A stretch of 46,919 bases of DNA from Bacteroidota bacterium (GTDB taxonomy: Bacteria; Bacteroidota; Bacteroidia; Palsa-948): NCBI GenBank assembly GCA_016213405.1, contig JACRAM010000063.1, forward strand, positions 1-46,919, in the 5' to 3' direction. Under the pieces are notes generated by a model. It saw only the letters and a list, made by a program, of their open reading frames with translations. It searched no databases and was not told the DNA's origin. A program made the translations under genes and the position numbers. Positions 23,648 through 32,127 of the stretch are shown in pieces (position 1 is the first letter of the stretch; every line of letters begins with the position of its first letter).

Positions 23648-24989
23648 TTTGTTTTTTGACTCCCTCTCCTTCGGAGAGGGTTGGGGTGAGGCAGTTATTC
23701 ACGAGTTCTTCCAAATAATTTTTAAGCGAATCAATTCTGATTGTATTCAATACATCATTCGCGAAAGCATACAGCAAAAGATTTCTTGCGCTCTCAACGC
23801 TCAGTCCGCGTGAGCGGAGATAAAAGAGCGCCTCTTCGTTCAATTGCCCTGTGGTGGAGCCGTGCGAACACTTCACATCATCCGCATAAATTTCTAATTG
23901 TGGTTTTGTGTTTATCGTAGCGTCATCACTGAGCAAAATATTTTTTGAACTTTGATATGCGTTTGTTTTTTGCGCGTCACGCTCTACAAATATTTTTCCA
24001 TTAAATATGCCGGTAGATTTTCCGTCAAGAATTCCTTTGTACAGCTGATTACTCTGACAATTCGGTTTGTTGTGATGAACGGCAGTGTGATTGTCAATGA
24101 GATCTGTTCCGTTGGTAATAAATAAACCGTTCAGGTGCGATTCACAATTTTCTCCGTTCAGAGCAATGCTAAGATCATTTCTTGTCCATTCGCTGCCAAG
24201 CGTGATGGCGTTGGTGTCAAAACGAGAATTTTTTTCCTGACTTACATTTATGGAAGAAATTTGTGAAGCATTTTTGCAATCGTTCTGCAAACGATAGAAT
24301 TGCATTTTGGAATTTTCTCCGACAAAAATATCGGCATGAGAATTTACAATCACATGAGCATTGAGGTCAAGAGAAATATTATTTTCAATAATGCTCACCG
24401 AAGAATTTTTTCCAACTATAATCAAATGTCTCGGGCTTGCAAGAATTTCTTTTACTCCTGTCGAAATGTGAATAATTTCAATCGGATTTTCCATCGCAAC
24501 ATTTTCGGGAATATAAATGAATGCGCCATCCGTCCACAAAGCAGAGTTGAGTTGAGCCAGGGCATCTCCATCGTTACTTAAATACTTTTTCAACAAATCG
24601 GAATGATTCAGCAAACCATCAGTGGCAAGATTCCCTACAATAACTCCTTTTGAAAGTTTCGTGCTGAGTGTTGAATCTTTATGTAACCAACCATTTATGA
24701 AAACAAGTTGAATATTTTCTTTTCCTAAAGGGGATGGAATGAAATTCAGTTTGTGCGCCTCGTTATGAATCGCTGTAAACTTTCCTGAAAATATTTTTCT
24801 TACATCCGTGTATTTGTATTCTTCATCTTTTCGAGTAGGAATTCCCGAATCAGAAAAATTTTCAAATGCTTCTTTTCTTTTTTCTTTCAGCCATTCGGGC
24901 TCAGAAGAAAAAGTTTTTGCAAGAAGAGTTTTGAATTCTCCTTCCAGTTGCACGGGAACAAACACGGGTTTATCTAACACAACACTCAT
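23640..24989 (-). CDS. sufD: Fe-S scaffold subunit SufD
   Basis: This 449-residue beta-helix protein of the SufB/SufD family has ENPIEIIHISTG, then HNKPNCQSNQLYKGILDGKS, ADDVKCSHGSTTGQLNEEAL with the conserved Cys and His, and FYLRSRGLSVESARNLL. It forms the SufBC2D scaffold on which clusters are built. The last residues (431-449, NNCLTPTLSEGEGVKKQND) are mostly encoded by a C-rich palindrome (23661-23693) that replaced or extended the natural end. The start overlaps the sufC stop by 4 bases. Confidence 0.96.
   Translation of the reverse strand: MSVVLDKPVFVPVQLEGEFKTLLAKTFSSEPEWLKEKRKEAFENFSDSGIPTRKDEEYKYTDVRKIFSGKFTAIHNEAHKLNFIPSPLGKENIQLVFINGWLHKDSTLSTKLSKGVIVGNLATDGLLNHSDLLKKYLSNDGDALAQLNSALWTDGAFIYIPENVAMENPIEIIHISTGVKEILASPRHLIIVGKNSSVSIIENNISLDLNAHVIVNSHADIFVGENSKMQFYRLQNDCKNASQISSINVSQEKNSRFDTNAITLGSEWTRNDLSIALNGENCESHLNGLFITNGTDLIDNHTAVHHNKPNCQSNQLYKGILDGKSTGIFNGKIFVERDAQKTNAYQSSKNILLSDDATINTKPQLEIYADDVKCSHGSTTGQLNEEALFYLRSRGLSVESARNLLLYAFANDVLNTIRIDSLKNYLEELVNNCLTPTLSEGEGVKKQND
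23661..23693. repeat. C-rich palindrome at the 3' end of sufD
   Basis: CCCTCTCC and GGAGAGGG pair around TTC, followed by TTGGGGTGAGGC. It encodes most of the last 15 residues of SufD and lies 40 bases from the element at 23585, in opposite orientation, so the two could pair with each other. Confidence 0.85.
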
Positions 24990-25738
24990 GCTTCTGCTTT
25001 TCCTTTTATCCAGTCGTATCCTTTTTGTTCGAGCTCAAGAGCCAATTCCTTTCCGCCCGACTTTATAATTTTTCCATTCGACAACACATGAACAAAATCC
25101 GGAACAATATGATCGAGCAAACGCTGATAATGTGTGATGACAACAAATGCACGGTCTTTTGAACGCAATTTGTTTACTCCATTTGCTACAATTCTCAATG
25201 CGTCAATATCCAGACCAGAATCGGTTTCATCTAAAATGCAAAGCGTGGGTTCGAGGACTGCCATTTGAAAAATTTCATTTCTCTTTTTTTCTCCTCCTGA
25301 AAATCCTTCGTTCACCGAACGATTCGCCAGTGTGCCTTGCAATTCCACCAGAGCCTGCTTTTCTTTGATGAGTTTCAGAAAATCTTTTGTCTCCATCGGT
25401 TTCTCTCCTTTGTGTGCGCGAATCTCGTTGATAGCCGTCTTCAGGAAATTAATATTGCTAACTCCGGGAATTTCTACCGGATACTGGAACGCAAGAAAAA
25501 CTCCTTTGCGTGCGCGCACTTCGGGAGGCATCTCCAAAAGATTTTCCCCTTTGAATGTTACTGTTCCTTCCGACACAGAATAATTTTCTCTTCCTGCCAG
25601 CACAGAAGATAAAGTGCTTTTGCCGGACCCGTTCGGTCCCATGATGGCGTGAACTTCTCCTGCTTTTACTTCAAGGTTTATCCCTTTCAGAATTTCATTT
25701 CCGAGAATTCCTGCGTGTAGATTTTTGATGCTTAACAT
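24986..25738 (-). CDS. sufC: Fe-S assembly ATPase SufC
   Basis: This protein is 250 residues from MLSIKNLHAGILGNEILKG. AIMGPNGSGKSTLSSVLAG holds Walker A, VNEGFSGGEKKRNEIFQMA the ABC signature, and LCILDETDSGLDIDAL Walker B. It hydrolyses ATP to reshape the SufBCD scaffold. An upstream ATG at 25783 would add 15 residues (MLRCAQHDK and more) that are encoded by the inverted repeat of the GIY-YIG unit, so 25738 is chosen. The native link to sufB is broken by that 374-bp insertion. Confidence 0.97.
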   Translation of the reverse strand: MLSIKNLHAGILGNEILKGINLEVKAGEVHAIMGPNGSGKSTLSSVLAGRENYSVSEGTVTFKGENLLEMPPEVRARKGVFLAFQYPVEIPGVSNINFLKTAINEIRAHKGEKPMETKDFLKLIKEKQALVELQGTLANRSVNEGFSGGEKKRNEIFQMAVLEPTLCILDETDSGLDIDALRIVANGVNKLRSKDRAFVVITHYQRLLDHIVPDFVHVLSNGKIIKSGGKELALELEQKGYDWIKGKAEA

Positions 25739-25756
25739 ATTTTTGTTTTTTTTGCC

Positions 25757-25785
25757 TTTGTCATGCTGAGCGCAGCGAAGCATCT
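25757..25785. repeat. Left inverted repeat of the GIY-YIG unit
   Basis: This repeat contains TCATGCTGAGCGCAGCGAAG. It encodes the last residues and the stop of the GIY-YIG protein on the minus strand and, in another frame, the MLRCAQHD extension in front of sufC. Similar TGAGCGCAGCGAAGCATCT repeats are known to be dispersed in many bacterial genomes. Confidence 0.85.
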
Positions 25786-26096
25786 AATGGAGGCCACTCC
25801 ATCACTTCCTCGTTTAAAAATTTCCACTCAGAGTTTTCTTCATTTATTAATTCTTCTTTCTTTTTTCTTAACCAGCCTTTTATTTGTTTTTCTCTTGCTA
25901 TCGCTTGGTTTACATATTGATATCTTTCCCAGAAAATTAGATAATAACAATGATATTGACCTGCAAATGTTTTTTTATTCCCTCTGTTTAAATAGTGTTC
26001 TGTTAATCGTTGCTCTAAATTGTTTGTTATTCCTGTGTATAAAACTGTTTTCTTATGATTAGTTACTATGTATACAAAATAATTATGTTGCTTCAT
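25761..26096 (-). CDS. Small GIY-YIG domain endonuclease-like protein
   Basis: This 111-residue protein matches the stand-alone GIY-YIG family related to UvrC N-termini: NYFVYIVTNHKKTVLYTGIT (5-24), a variant of the GIY/YIG motifs reading FVYIV and LYTGIT, then NLEQRLTEHY with the conserved Arg, and AIAREKQIKGWLRKKKEELI with the conserved Glu. These proteins are putative DNA nucleases. The C-terminus (DASLRSA) is supplied by the flanking repeat. The gene sits within the SUF operon in the same direction but has no evident role in it, and the framing repeats suggest it moved in. Confidence 0.85.
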   Translation of the reverse strand: MKQHNYFVYIVTNHKKTVLYTGITNNLEQRLTEHYLNRGNKKTFAGQYHCYYLIFWERYQYVNQAIAREKQIKGWLRKKKEELINEENSEWKFLNEEVMEWPPLDASLRSA

Positions 26097-26101
26097 TTCG
26101 T

Positions 26102-26130
26102 AGATTCTTCGCTTCGCTCAGAATGACAAA
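26102..26130. repeat. Right inverted repeat of the GIY-YIG unit
   Basis: This repeat contains AGATTCTTCGCTTCGCTCAG and is the inverted counterpart of 25757-25785 with three mismatches. It ends 5 bases before the sufB stop codon at 26136. Confidence 0.85.
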
Positions 26131-26135
26131 AAATA

Positions 26136-27596
26136 TCAACCCACACTTCCCTCCAAACTAACTGCCAAAAGTTTTTGTGCCTCCACAGCAAATTCCATCG
26201 GAAGCTGATTAAATACTTCGCGGCAATATCCGTTTACTATTAGACCAATCGCTTTTTCTTTGTCAATGCCGCGCTGCTGACAATAAAATAATTGGTCTTC
26301 ACCTATTTTTGAAGTAGTTGCTTCGTGCTCCACTACTGCAGTTTTATCTTTAATTTCTATATAAGGAAAAGTATGTGCTCCGCATTTATCTCCCATCAAA
26401 AGAGAATCGCACTGAGAAAAATTTCTTGCATTCGTTGCGCCTTTACCAACACGAACAAGTCCGCGGTAAGAGTTGTTGCTTCTTCCGGCAGAAATTCCTT
26501 TGCTCACAATGGTGCTGCGCGTATTTTTTCCTATGTGAATCATTTTAGTTCCGGTATCGGCTTGCTGCATATTGTTGGTCACTGCAACAGAATAAAATTC
26601 TCCTGTGGAATGATCGCCTTTTAAAATTACGCTTGGATATTTCCAGGTGATGGCAGAACCGGTCTCCACTTGTGTCCAGGATATTTTTGAATTTTCTTCA
26701 AGACAAATTCCGCGCTTGGTAACAAAATTATAGATGCCGCCTTTGCCGTCTTTATCTCCGGGATACCAGTTCTGCACAGTAGAATATTTTACTTCTCCAT
26801 TTTTATGCGCGACAATTTCCACCACTGCAGCGTGCAATTGATTTTCATCACGCATAGGAGCGGTGCATCCTTCGAGATAACTTACATACGCATTTTCATC
26901 TGCAATGATGAGCGTGCGTTCGAACTGTCCAGTGCCCGCAGTATTAATTCTGAAATAAGTGGAAAGTTCCATCGGACAGCGAACGCCTTTCGGAATGTAG
27001 CAGAACGAACCATCGGTGAAAACGGCAGAGTTAAGTGCTGCATAATAATTATCAGTGTAGGGCACCACCGAGCCCATATATTTTTTTATGAGCTCGGGAT
27101 GTTCCTGCACGGCTTCGCTGAAGGAACAAAAAATAATTCCTTTTTCTGCAAGCACCTCTTTGAAAGTCGTTTTCACGGAAACGGAATCAATCACAGCGTC
27201 AACAGCGATCGTTGACGGAACTCCGCTCAAACGTTTTTGCTCTTCGAGAGAAATTCCGAGTTTCTCAAATGTTTTTAAGAGTTCAGAGTCCACTTCATCA
27301 AGAGAAGACAATTCTTTTTTGGGCTTCGGTGCTGCATAAAAAATAATATCCTGATAATTTATTTTCGGATAACTGAGATGCGCCCAGTCGTGCGGCTCTG
27401 CCATCATGAGCCAGTGGCGAAATGCTTTCAGTCGAAACTCAAGCATCCATTCCGGCTCGTTCTTCTTTTTCGAAATGAAACGAACAATATCTTCATTCAA
27501 ACCCTTGGGAGCGGAATCCATTTCGATATTATCCGTCCAGCCAAATTTGTAATCGGAAGAAATGTGTTGTTCTAATATTTCATTCTTATCTGCCAT
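26136..27596 (-). CDS. sufB: Fe-S scaffold subunit SufB
   Basis: This 486-residue protein of the SufB family has [15 protein letters not shown] (54-68), [20 protein letters not shown] (189-208), [40 protein letters not shown] with the essential Cys, and [20 protein letters not shown]. It forms the core of the SufBC2D scaffold and holds the nascent cluster. It is separated from sufA by 179 bases that carry two C-rich palindromes, and from sufC by the GIY-YIG unit. Length is normal. Confidence 0.98.
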   Translation of the reverse strand: MADKNEILEQHISSDYKFGWTDNIEMDSAPKGLNEDIVRFISKKKNEPEWMLEFRLKAFRHWLMMAEPHDWAHLSYPKINYQDIIFYAAPKPKKELSSLDEVDSELLKTFEKLGISLEEQKRLSGVPSTIAVDAVIDSVSVKTTFKEVLAEKGIIFCSFSEAVQEHPELIKKYMGSVVPYTDNYYAALNSAVFTDGSFCYIPKGVRCPMELSTYFRINTAGTGQFERTLIIADENAYVSYLEGCTAPMRDENQLHAAVVEIVAHKNGEVKYSTVQNWYPGDKDGKGGIYNFVTKRGICLEENSKISWTQVETGSAITWKYPSVILKGDHSTGEFYSVAVTNNMQQADTGTKMIHIGKNTRSTIVSKGISAGRSNNSYRGLVRVGKGATNARNFSQCDSLLMGDKCGAHTFPYIEIKDKTAVVEHEATTSKIGEDQLFYCQQRGIDKEKAIGLIVNGYCREVFNQLPMEFAVEAQKLLAVSLEGSVG

Positions 27597-27599
27597 GAA

Positions 27600-27773
27600 G
27601 CCCCTCTCTTATCTCCCCCAAGGGGAGAAGATTTGTTGTGTGTGTCTATTTAGATTCATTCTACCTTTTGAAAAAAGCAAAAAAAATATTCTCACTTACT
27701 TTACTACTATTTGTGTTTTGTTTTTCATCTTCCTTTTTTCTCCCTTCCCTTCGGGAAGGGTTGGGGATGGGTC
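27600..27773. repeat. Two C-rich palindrome elements between sufA and sufB
   Basis: The first (27600-27632) has a CTCCCCCAAGGGGAG core, and the second (27739-27773) a CCCTTCCC-TTC-GGGAAGGG core followed by GGTTGGGGATGGG. They face each other across about 100 AT-rich bases without a gene, so they could form one long hairpin within the operon mRNA. Confidence 0.8.
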
Positions 27774-27775
27774 GC

Positions 27776-28102
27776 TTATACTGCAAAACTTTCACCGCAT
27801 CCGCAGGTGCGCTGAGCGTTTGGATTTTTGAATTCAAATCCCTTTCCGTTCAATCCGCCTGAGAAATCAAGTTCGGTTCCCACGAGATAGAGAAAACTCT
27901 TTTTGTCCACCACGATTTTCATTCCTTTATCTTCAAAAACCTGGTCGCCTTCTTTAATTTGATTGTCGAATTCCATTTTATAAGAAAGCCCCGAACAACC
28001 GCCACTCTCCACGCCCACGCGGATGAAAGTATCTGCGGGTTTGTTCTCTTCCTTAATAAGTGCGAGCGCTCTTTGCTTTGCGTTTTCTGAAACTGTTATC
28101 AT
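27776..28102 (-). CDS. sufA: A-type Fe-S carrier (HesB/IscA/SufA family)
   Basis: This 108-residue protein has VGVESGGCSGLSYKMEF with the first conserved Cys and TCGCGESFAV with the last two, the three-cysteine ligand set of A-type carriers. It takes clusters from the SufBCD scaffold to target proteins. It is the first gene of the SUF operon, with a well-formed promoter 26 bases upstream of its ATG. Confidence 0.95.
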   Translation of the reverse strand: MITVSENAKQRALALIKEENKPADTFIRVGVESGGCSGLSYKMEFDNQIKEGDQVFEDKGMKIVVDKKSFLYLVGTELDFSGGLNGKGFEFKNPNAQRTCGCGESFAV

Positions 28103-28127
28103 AAATGTTGCTTGTTTAATTGCCTTA

Positions 28128-28159
28128 CAAATATACCCACTTTCAGGGAAGTGACCAAA
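28128..28159 (-). promoter_or_regulatory. SUF operon promoter with an embedded dyad
   Basis: On the minus strand TTTG (28156-28159) and TATATTTG (28128-28135) are 20 bases apart, a full match to the Bacteroidota consensus. Between them lies a CACTT-N6-AAGTG dyad (28138-28153) that could be an operator for an iron- or Fe-S-sensing repressor. No known regulator motif is recognised. Confidence 0.65.
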
Positions 28160-28244
28160 AAAATTACCAGTTACTAAAAAAATCCCGCCACTTACTAAAT
28201 ACTTGCAACAAATCTCATTCTAATGCCGTACATTTGGTCAAACG

Positions 28245-28322
28245 GAGCTGGGCGGCAGGGAAACATAAGGGAAACATAAGGGAAACATGGGGATGTTGTC
28301 CTCCCTGCTGCTTCTTGGCTCC
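28245..28322. repeat. Imperfect inverted repeat enclosing three 11-bp tandem repeats
   Basis: GGGAAACATAA occurs twice in tandem (28258-28279) and once more with two changes (28280-28290). Around it GGAGC/GGCTCC and GCAGGGA/TCCCTGC could pair. It lies in the divergent gap between sufA and the beta-helix gene and may act as part of that gene's upstream region. Confidence 0.55.
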
Positions 28323-28357
28323 GAAAAAAATCAAATATGAATTAATACCTTTACATC

Positions 28358-30292
28358 ATGAAAAAGATTATTTGTCTGTTCTCAATTATTCTATTGTTTG
28401 GAATTAACTCCGCTTTTGCATCTATATTCTATGTGACAAATGTTCAAGATGCTGGTTCTGGAAGTTTACGACAAGCAGCAATTGACGCATATTCTTTTTC
28501 TGGCTACGATTCTATTTTTTTTAACATACCTGGAGCAGGACCCTTTGTTATACAATTGCAGAGCGGAATAGTAGTAGAGTCAGTTTATATAGATGGTTTT
28601 TCTCAGCCAGGAAATTCATCGTCTAATTATTTAATAGAACTTGATGGAAGTTTAATAAGCATGCTGCCGAGTGGTATTGCGATAGGAAGTTCAAAGGTTA
28701 CGATTAATGGGGTGAAATTTATAAATTTTAATCAACCCGCTATAGAATTTTGGAATACCACTTTCGTAGCAGTAAAAAATATTTTTTTTACAAATAATTT
28801 TTTCACAAACAACGATATAGCCATAGAATATTCTCAGCTAACAAGCTTCAATGATACGCTTGACAATTTATATATAGCAAATAATATATTTCAAGATAAT
28901 ATTATAGGAATTGAAATCAATATTGATGGTGGACCGCATTCAAATATTACAATCACGAATAACCAATTTATAGATATTAACCAATCTACTAATACAGCAA
29001 TTTATATTTTACCAACGACAACCATTGACACGGCAACGATTCAAAACCTTTCCATAAACAATAATACTATATCAAACATTATGGGAATGGGAATAGAAAT
29101 TGATTTGGCTTCAAACAATGCTCAAAATTTCATTTCTGGTCTTGCAATTGACAATAATATTATCAAAACAATATCTAATGGAAGCGCTGTATTAATATTG
29201 GCTAATGGAGGAGATATTTTTGGATTTTCTATGTCTGGAAACAATATTTCTAATGTTGTTGCATATGGCTTAGAAATCTACCTTGAAGACAGCGTTACAA
29301 ACATGTTAATTCAAGATAACAGCATTACAAATTGTTATGGCGGACTTTATTTTTCTAGCGACCGTTCTGCTTACATAGGCGGAGTTCAAATTATTGCCGA
29401 TACAATTTCAAATAATTTAACCGATGCAATTGGTATAGATGCAATAAATTTTTCGGGAGAATATTTTTATAATACCAATTTTCTAATAAATGGAAACGTA
29501 ATTAATGATAATGGTGGAAGTGGGATTAACATGCTGGGGATAGGTGTTGGAGAAATAAATTATTTTAATATTGCCAACAACCAAATATTGAACAATAATG
29601 GTTTTGGAATACATGTTATTAATTATGATACTATACAAATGAACGATATAATGTTTACCAGGAATTCCATCTATAATAATGATAGCCTTGGAATTAAAAC
29701 GGAAGAATATAATTCCCAATACTCTAACCCTGTTATTCCAATACCCACATTAGATTCTGTGATGCAATCTGGTAATTATTTTATTTATGGCAATTATTTT
29801 GCACTGCCCAATACATCGTATAGAATAGAGTATTTTTCCAATACATTGCCTGACCCATCAGGTTATGGAGAAGGTGAAATTTATTTGGCTGCTGATACTG
29901 TAACTACAGATGGCTTGGGAAATGTTTCTTTCGTAATGCAAACAACGATAAATATTGGAAATCTTTATATTTCTTCTACTGCAACTGATTTAAATACATA
30001 TAATACTTCTCAGTTCAGTAATATAATGGGCACGGATATATCAACAGTCCCATTTTTAGAATCCAATTATGTAGATATTTATATTTCCCCCAACCCCTCC
30101 TCCGATTTTATTCTTATAAATTACAAAGCAAAAACTTCTCACGCTCAATTTGAAATCATTGATGTCATAGGAAGAAAAATCCTAAGCACAAAGCAAACAC
30201 AAATTGATATTTCAAAACTCCCGCAAGGATTGTACTTGCTTAAAGTGAGAGATGGTGATTTGATTTTCTCAAAACGTTTTCTCAAAGATTAA
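28358..30292 (+). CDS. Secreted right-handed beta-helix protein with T9SS sorting domain
   Basis: This 644-residue protein has a signal peptide (1-21, ending SAFA) and then IFYVTNVQDAGSGSLRQAAI, a start common in Bacteroidota surface proteins. Residues about 90-470 are many short strands rich in Asn/Ile ('ISNNN', 'NNIFQDN', 'ISGNNIS'), the parallel beta-helix pattern of pectate-lyase-like folds. The last 80 residues (DIYISPNPSSDF, then GRKILS and LPQGLYLLKVRDGD) are a type A T9SS C-terminal domain, so the protein should cross the outer membrane and be anchored or released there. No enzymatic residues can be named. It is more AT-rich than its neighbours, fitting the Asn/Ile content. Confidence 0.88.
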   Translation: MKKIICLFSIILLFGINSAFASIFYVTNVQDAGSGSLRQAAIDAYSFSGYDSIFFNIPGAGPFVIQLQSGIVVESVYIDGFSQPGNSSSNYLIELDGSLISMLPSGIAIGSSKVTINGVKFINFNQPAIEFWNTTFVAVKNIFFTNNFFTNNDIAIEYSQLTSFNDTLDNLYIANNIFQDNIIGIEINIDGGPHSNITITNNQFIDINQSTNTAIYILPTTTIDTATIQNLSINNNTISNIMGMGIEIDLASNNAQNFISGLAIDNNIIKTISNGSAVLILANGGDIFGFSMSGNNISNVVAYGLEIYLEDSVTNMLIQDNSITNCYGGLYFSSDRSAYIGGVQIIADTISNNLTDAIGIDAINFSGEYFYNTNFLINGNVINDNGGSGINMLGIGVGEINYFNIANNQILNNNGFGIHVINYDTIQMNDIMFTRNSIYNNDSLGIKTEEYNSQYSNPVIPIPTLDSVMQSGNYFIYGNYFALPNTSYRIEYFSNTLPDPSGYGEGEIYLAADTVTTDGLGNVSFVMQTTINIGNLYISSTATDLNTYNTSQFSNIMGTDISTVPFLESNYVDIYISPNPSSDFILINYKAKTSHAQFEIIDVIGRKILSTKQTQIDISKLPQGLYLLKVRDGDLIFSKRFLKD

Positions 30293-30323
30293 ACTTCTGC
30301 ACTTTAGAAGCCCCAAATTCCTG

Positions 30324-30404
30324 GACTCAAGTCTCAAGCTCCAAGAAACAACAAGATTTTTCTTTCCTTGGAATTTGGAACTTGGCTCTTGAGACTTGGG
30401 ACTT
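30324..30404. repeat. Inverted repeat of TTGGAAT-type 7-mers upstream of ricT
   Basis: The right arm is five tandem 7-mers of the TTGGAAC / TTGAGAC type (from about 30368), and the left arm (GACTCAAGTCTCAAGCTCC) is its complement. It is the same family as 12313-12388. It sits 20 bases before the ricT start and could also act as a terminator for the beta-helix gene (T run after 30404). Confidence 0.85.
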
Positions 30405-30422
30405 TTTTCTTAGGTTTGCCTC

Positions 30423-31604
30423 ATGTCATGCAGCGGTTGTTCAACAGGAAGAGGATGCGGCACTGCCAGCGGGCAATTGCCGGGCGGTTGCCGTAACAAT
30501 GGCGCCTGCAGTGTGGGCGGCTGCAACAAGCTCAATGTGTTTGACTGGCTCGCGGATGTGGAACTTCCCACCGGGCAAAAAACGTTTGACTGCGTGGAAG
30601 TGCGCTTCAAAAATTCCAGAAAAGAATTTTACCGCAACGTAAATAATCTCATCCTGAAAGTCGGAGATGTGATTGCTACCGAAGCATCACCCGGTCATGA
30701 TATCGGAATTGTTTCTCTCACAGGCGAACTCGTGCGCACGCAGATGAAGAAAAAAAATGTTGGCTTTGATTCTCCAGAAATAAAAAAAGTGTACCGCATC
30801 GCCAAGCAGTCCGATATAGATAAATGGAAAGAAGCGCAGGCGCTGGAGCAGGACACGATGATGAAAGCAAGAACCATGGCGCGATTTCTTCGGTTGGAAA
30901 TGAAAATTTCGGATGTGGAAATTCAAGGCGACAAAAGCAAGGCGATATTTTATTACACGGCTGAAGGCAGAGTGGATTTCCGTCAGCTCATAAAAGATTT
31001 TGCCGGTTCGTTCAGAATGAGAATTGAAATGAAACAAATCACGTATCGCATTGAAGCCAGCCGCGTGGGTGGCATAGCGGATTGCGGAAGAGAACTTTGC
31101 TGCTCCACCTGGCTCACGGATTTTCGTTCGGTGAATACGACAGCTGCCCGCTACCAGCAATTGTCCATCAATCCCGTGAAACTTGCCGGGCAATGCGGAA
31201 AATTAAAATGCTGCCTCAACTACGAACTGGATTCATACATTGATGCGGTGAAGGATTTTCCAAATCCTGAAATTAGACTGGAGACAACAGGAGGAGTTGC
31301 CTATCACATGAAGACGGATATTTTCAAGCGCAAGATGTGGTATGCCTACGAAAATGAGCGCGGAGTGTTCATTGAACTTTCTGTTGATCGCGTGAAAGAA
31401 GTTATCGCTATGAATAAGGCAGGAAAAAAGCCCGATGAACTTCGTGCGGCAATACAGATGATTGTTCCGGCAATAAAAGAACCCGATTATCAGAATGTGG
31501 TGGGACAGGACAGCATTTCTCGTTTCGATAAAAATAAAAACAAGGGCAGGGATAATAACAGGAACCGGGGAAGAAATAATAACCGCAATCGTAACCGCAG
31601 ATAA
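30423..31604 (+). CDS. ricT: RicT/YaaT-like PSP1-domain protein
   Basis: This 393-residue cytoplasmic protein has a Cys-rich N-terminus (MSCSGCSTGRGC, several CxxC-like pairs to residue 34) and then the PSP1 domain: FKNSRKEFYRN, RLEMKISDVEIQGDKSKAIF and VDFRQLIKDFAGSFRMRIEM. The family's cysteines follow at GGIADCGRELCCSTW and LAGQCGKLKCCLNYE. In Bacillus the RicT protein forms an Fe-S complex affecting RNase Y and sporulation; its role in Bacteroidota is not established. The last 35 residues are a basic Asn/Arg-rich tail that may bind nucleic acid. gldH follows, an order often seen in Bacteroidota. Confidence 0.9.
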   Translation: MSCSGCSTGRGCGTASGQLPGGCRNNGACSVGGCNKLNVFDWLADVELPTGQKTFDCVEVRFKNSRKEFYRNVNNLILKVGDVIATEASPGHDIGIVSLTGELVRTQMKKKNVGFDSPEIKKVYRIAKQSDIDKWKEAQALEQDTMMKARTMARFLRLEMKISDVEIQGDKSKAIFYYTAEGRVDFRQLIKDFAGSFRMRIEMKQITYRIEASRVGGIADCGRELCCSTWLTDFRSVNTTAARYQQLSINPVKLAGQCGKLKCCLNYELDSYIDAVKDFPNPEIRLETTGGVAYHMKTDIFKRKMWYAYENERGVFIELSVDRVKEVIAMNKAGKKPDELRAAIQMIVPAIKEPDYQNVVGQDSISRFDKNKNKGRDNNRNRGRNNNRNRNRR

Positions 31605-31608
31605 TTCC

Positions 31609-31705
31609 CAGTAGACAATATACAGTAAACAAAAAATACAAATGAAAAAATTGAATTTTTTTTTGACTATTTGCTTGTCTACTGTCTACTGCCTACTGTC
31701 TACTG
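31609..31705. repeat. Inverted repeat of TGTCTAC 7-mers whose right arm encodes the gldH lipobox
   Basis: The left arm CAGTAGACAATATACAGTA (from 31609) is in the ricT-gldH gap. The right arm (31676-31705) is four tandem TGTCTAC-type 7-mers inside gldH. The gldH start codon (31642) lies in the loop, so an RNA hairpin would sequester the translation start region. Confidence 0.8.
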
Positions 31706-32127
31706 GTTGCGATAGCAACCGAGTCTTCGAAGACAACATTGACATTCCCGATTATTCATGGGATGTGAAAAACAAACTTTCGTTTGATGTAACTATTGAA
31801 GATACCACAGCGCTTCATAATTTGTATGTGAACGTTCGCCACGCAAGCCATTATCCGTACGCCAATCTGTATATGTTCATCGTGATAAAATTTCCTAACG
31901 GAAAACTTGCGAAGGATACGCTCGAATGTGTTTTATCAGATGAAAACGGAAAATGGAAAGGTGATGGAATGGGAGACATCTGGGACAATCAGATTTTGTG
32001 GAAGCCCAAAGTAAAATTTCCCATCACAGGCAAATATACTTTTGAACTTGAACACGCCATGCGGATGGAGCAGGTTCCTTTCATCATGGATGTGGGATTG
32101 AGAGTGGAGAAGGCGGGAAAGAAATAA
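31642..32127 (+). CDS. gldH: Gliding motility lipoprotein GldH
   Basis: This 161-residue lipoprotein has a signal peptide ending LLSTGC with Cys23 as the lipidation site. DYSWDVKNKLSFDVTIEDTT (37-56) and ANLYMFIVIKFPNGKLAKDT match the GldH family, which is needed for gliding and linked to the type IX machinery in flavobacteria. It would be attached to the outer-membrane or periplasmic face of the envelope. The lipobox region LSTVYCLLSTG is encoded by TGTCTAC 7-mers, an apparent repeat capture. It follows ricT with a 37-base gap. Confidence 0.88.
   Translation: MKKLNFFLTICLSTVYCLLSTGCDSNRVFEDNIDIPDYSWDVKNKLSFDVTIEDTTALHNLYVNVRHASHYPYANLYMFIVIKFPNGKLAKDTLECVLSDENGKWKGDGMGDIWDNQILWKPKVKFPITGKYTFELEHAMRMEQVPFIMDVGLRVEKAGKK

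Larger units (their letters stand above)
25757..26130 (-). mobile_element. 374-bp GIY-YIG unit with 29-bp inverted repeats between sufB and sufC
   Basis: The left end 25757-25785 and the right end 26102-26130 are inverted copies with 26 of 29 positions matching. They enclose a single 111-codon GIY-YIG nuclease gene whose start is 6 bases inside one repeat and whose stop lies within the other. The unit splits the otherwise tightly packed SUF operon. I infer a small mobile or self-homing unit; no target-site duplication is obvious at the edges. Confidence 0.6.

Noticed and set aside
25739-25783. Upstream start of sufC giving an MLRCAQHDK extension
   Set aside because: The extension is encoded by the inverted repeat of the GIY-YIG unit; SufC proteins start at MLSIKNL.
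28258-28290. Tandem repeats considered as a CRISPR array
   Set aside because: The units are 11 bp, directly adjacent and without spacers, and no cas genes are present.
28358-30292. AT-rich beta-helix gene considered as horizontally acquired
   Set aside because: The Asn/Ile/Tyr-rich repeat composition of the protein explains the base bias, and the T9SS domain fits the host.
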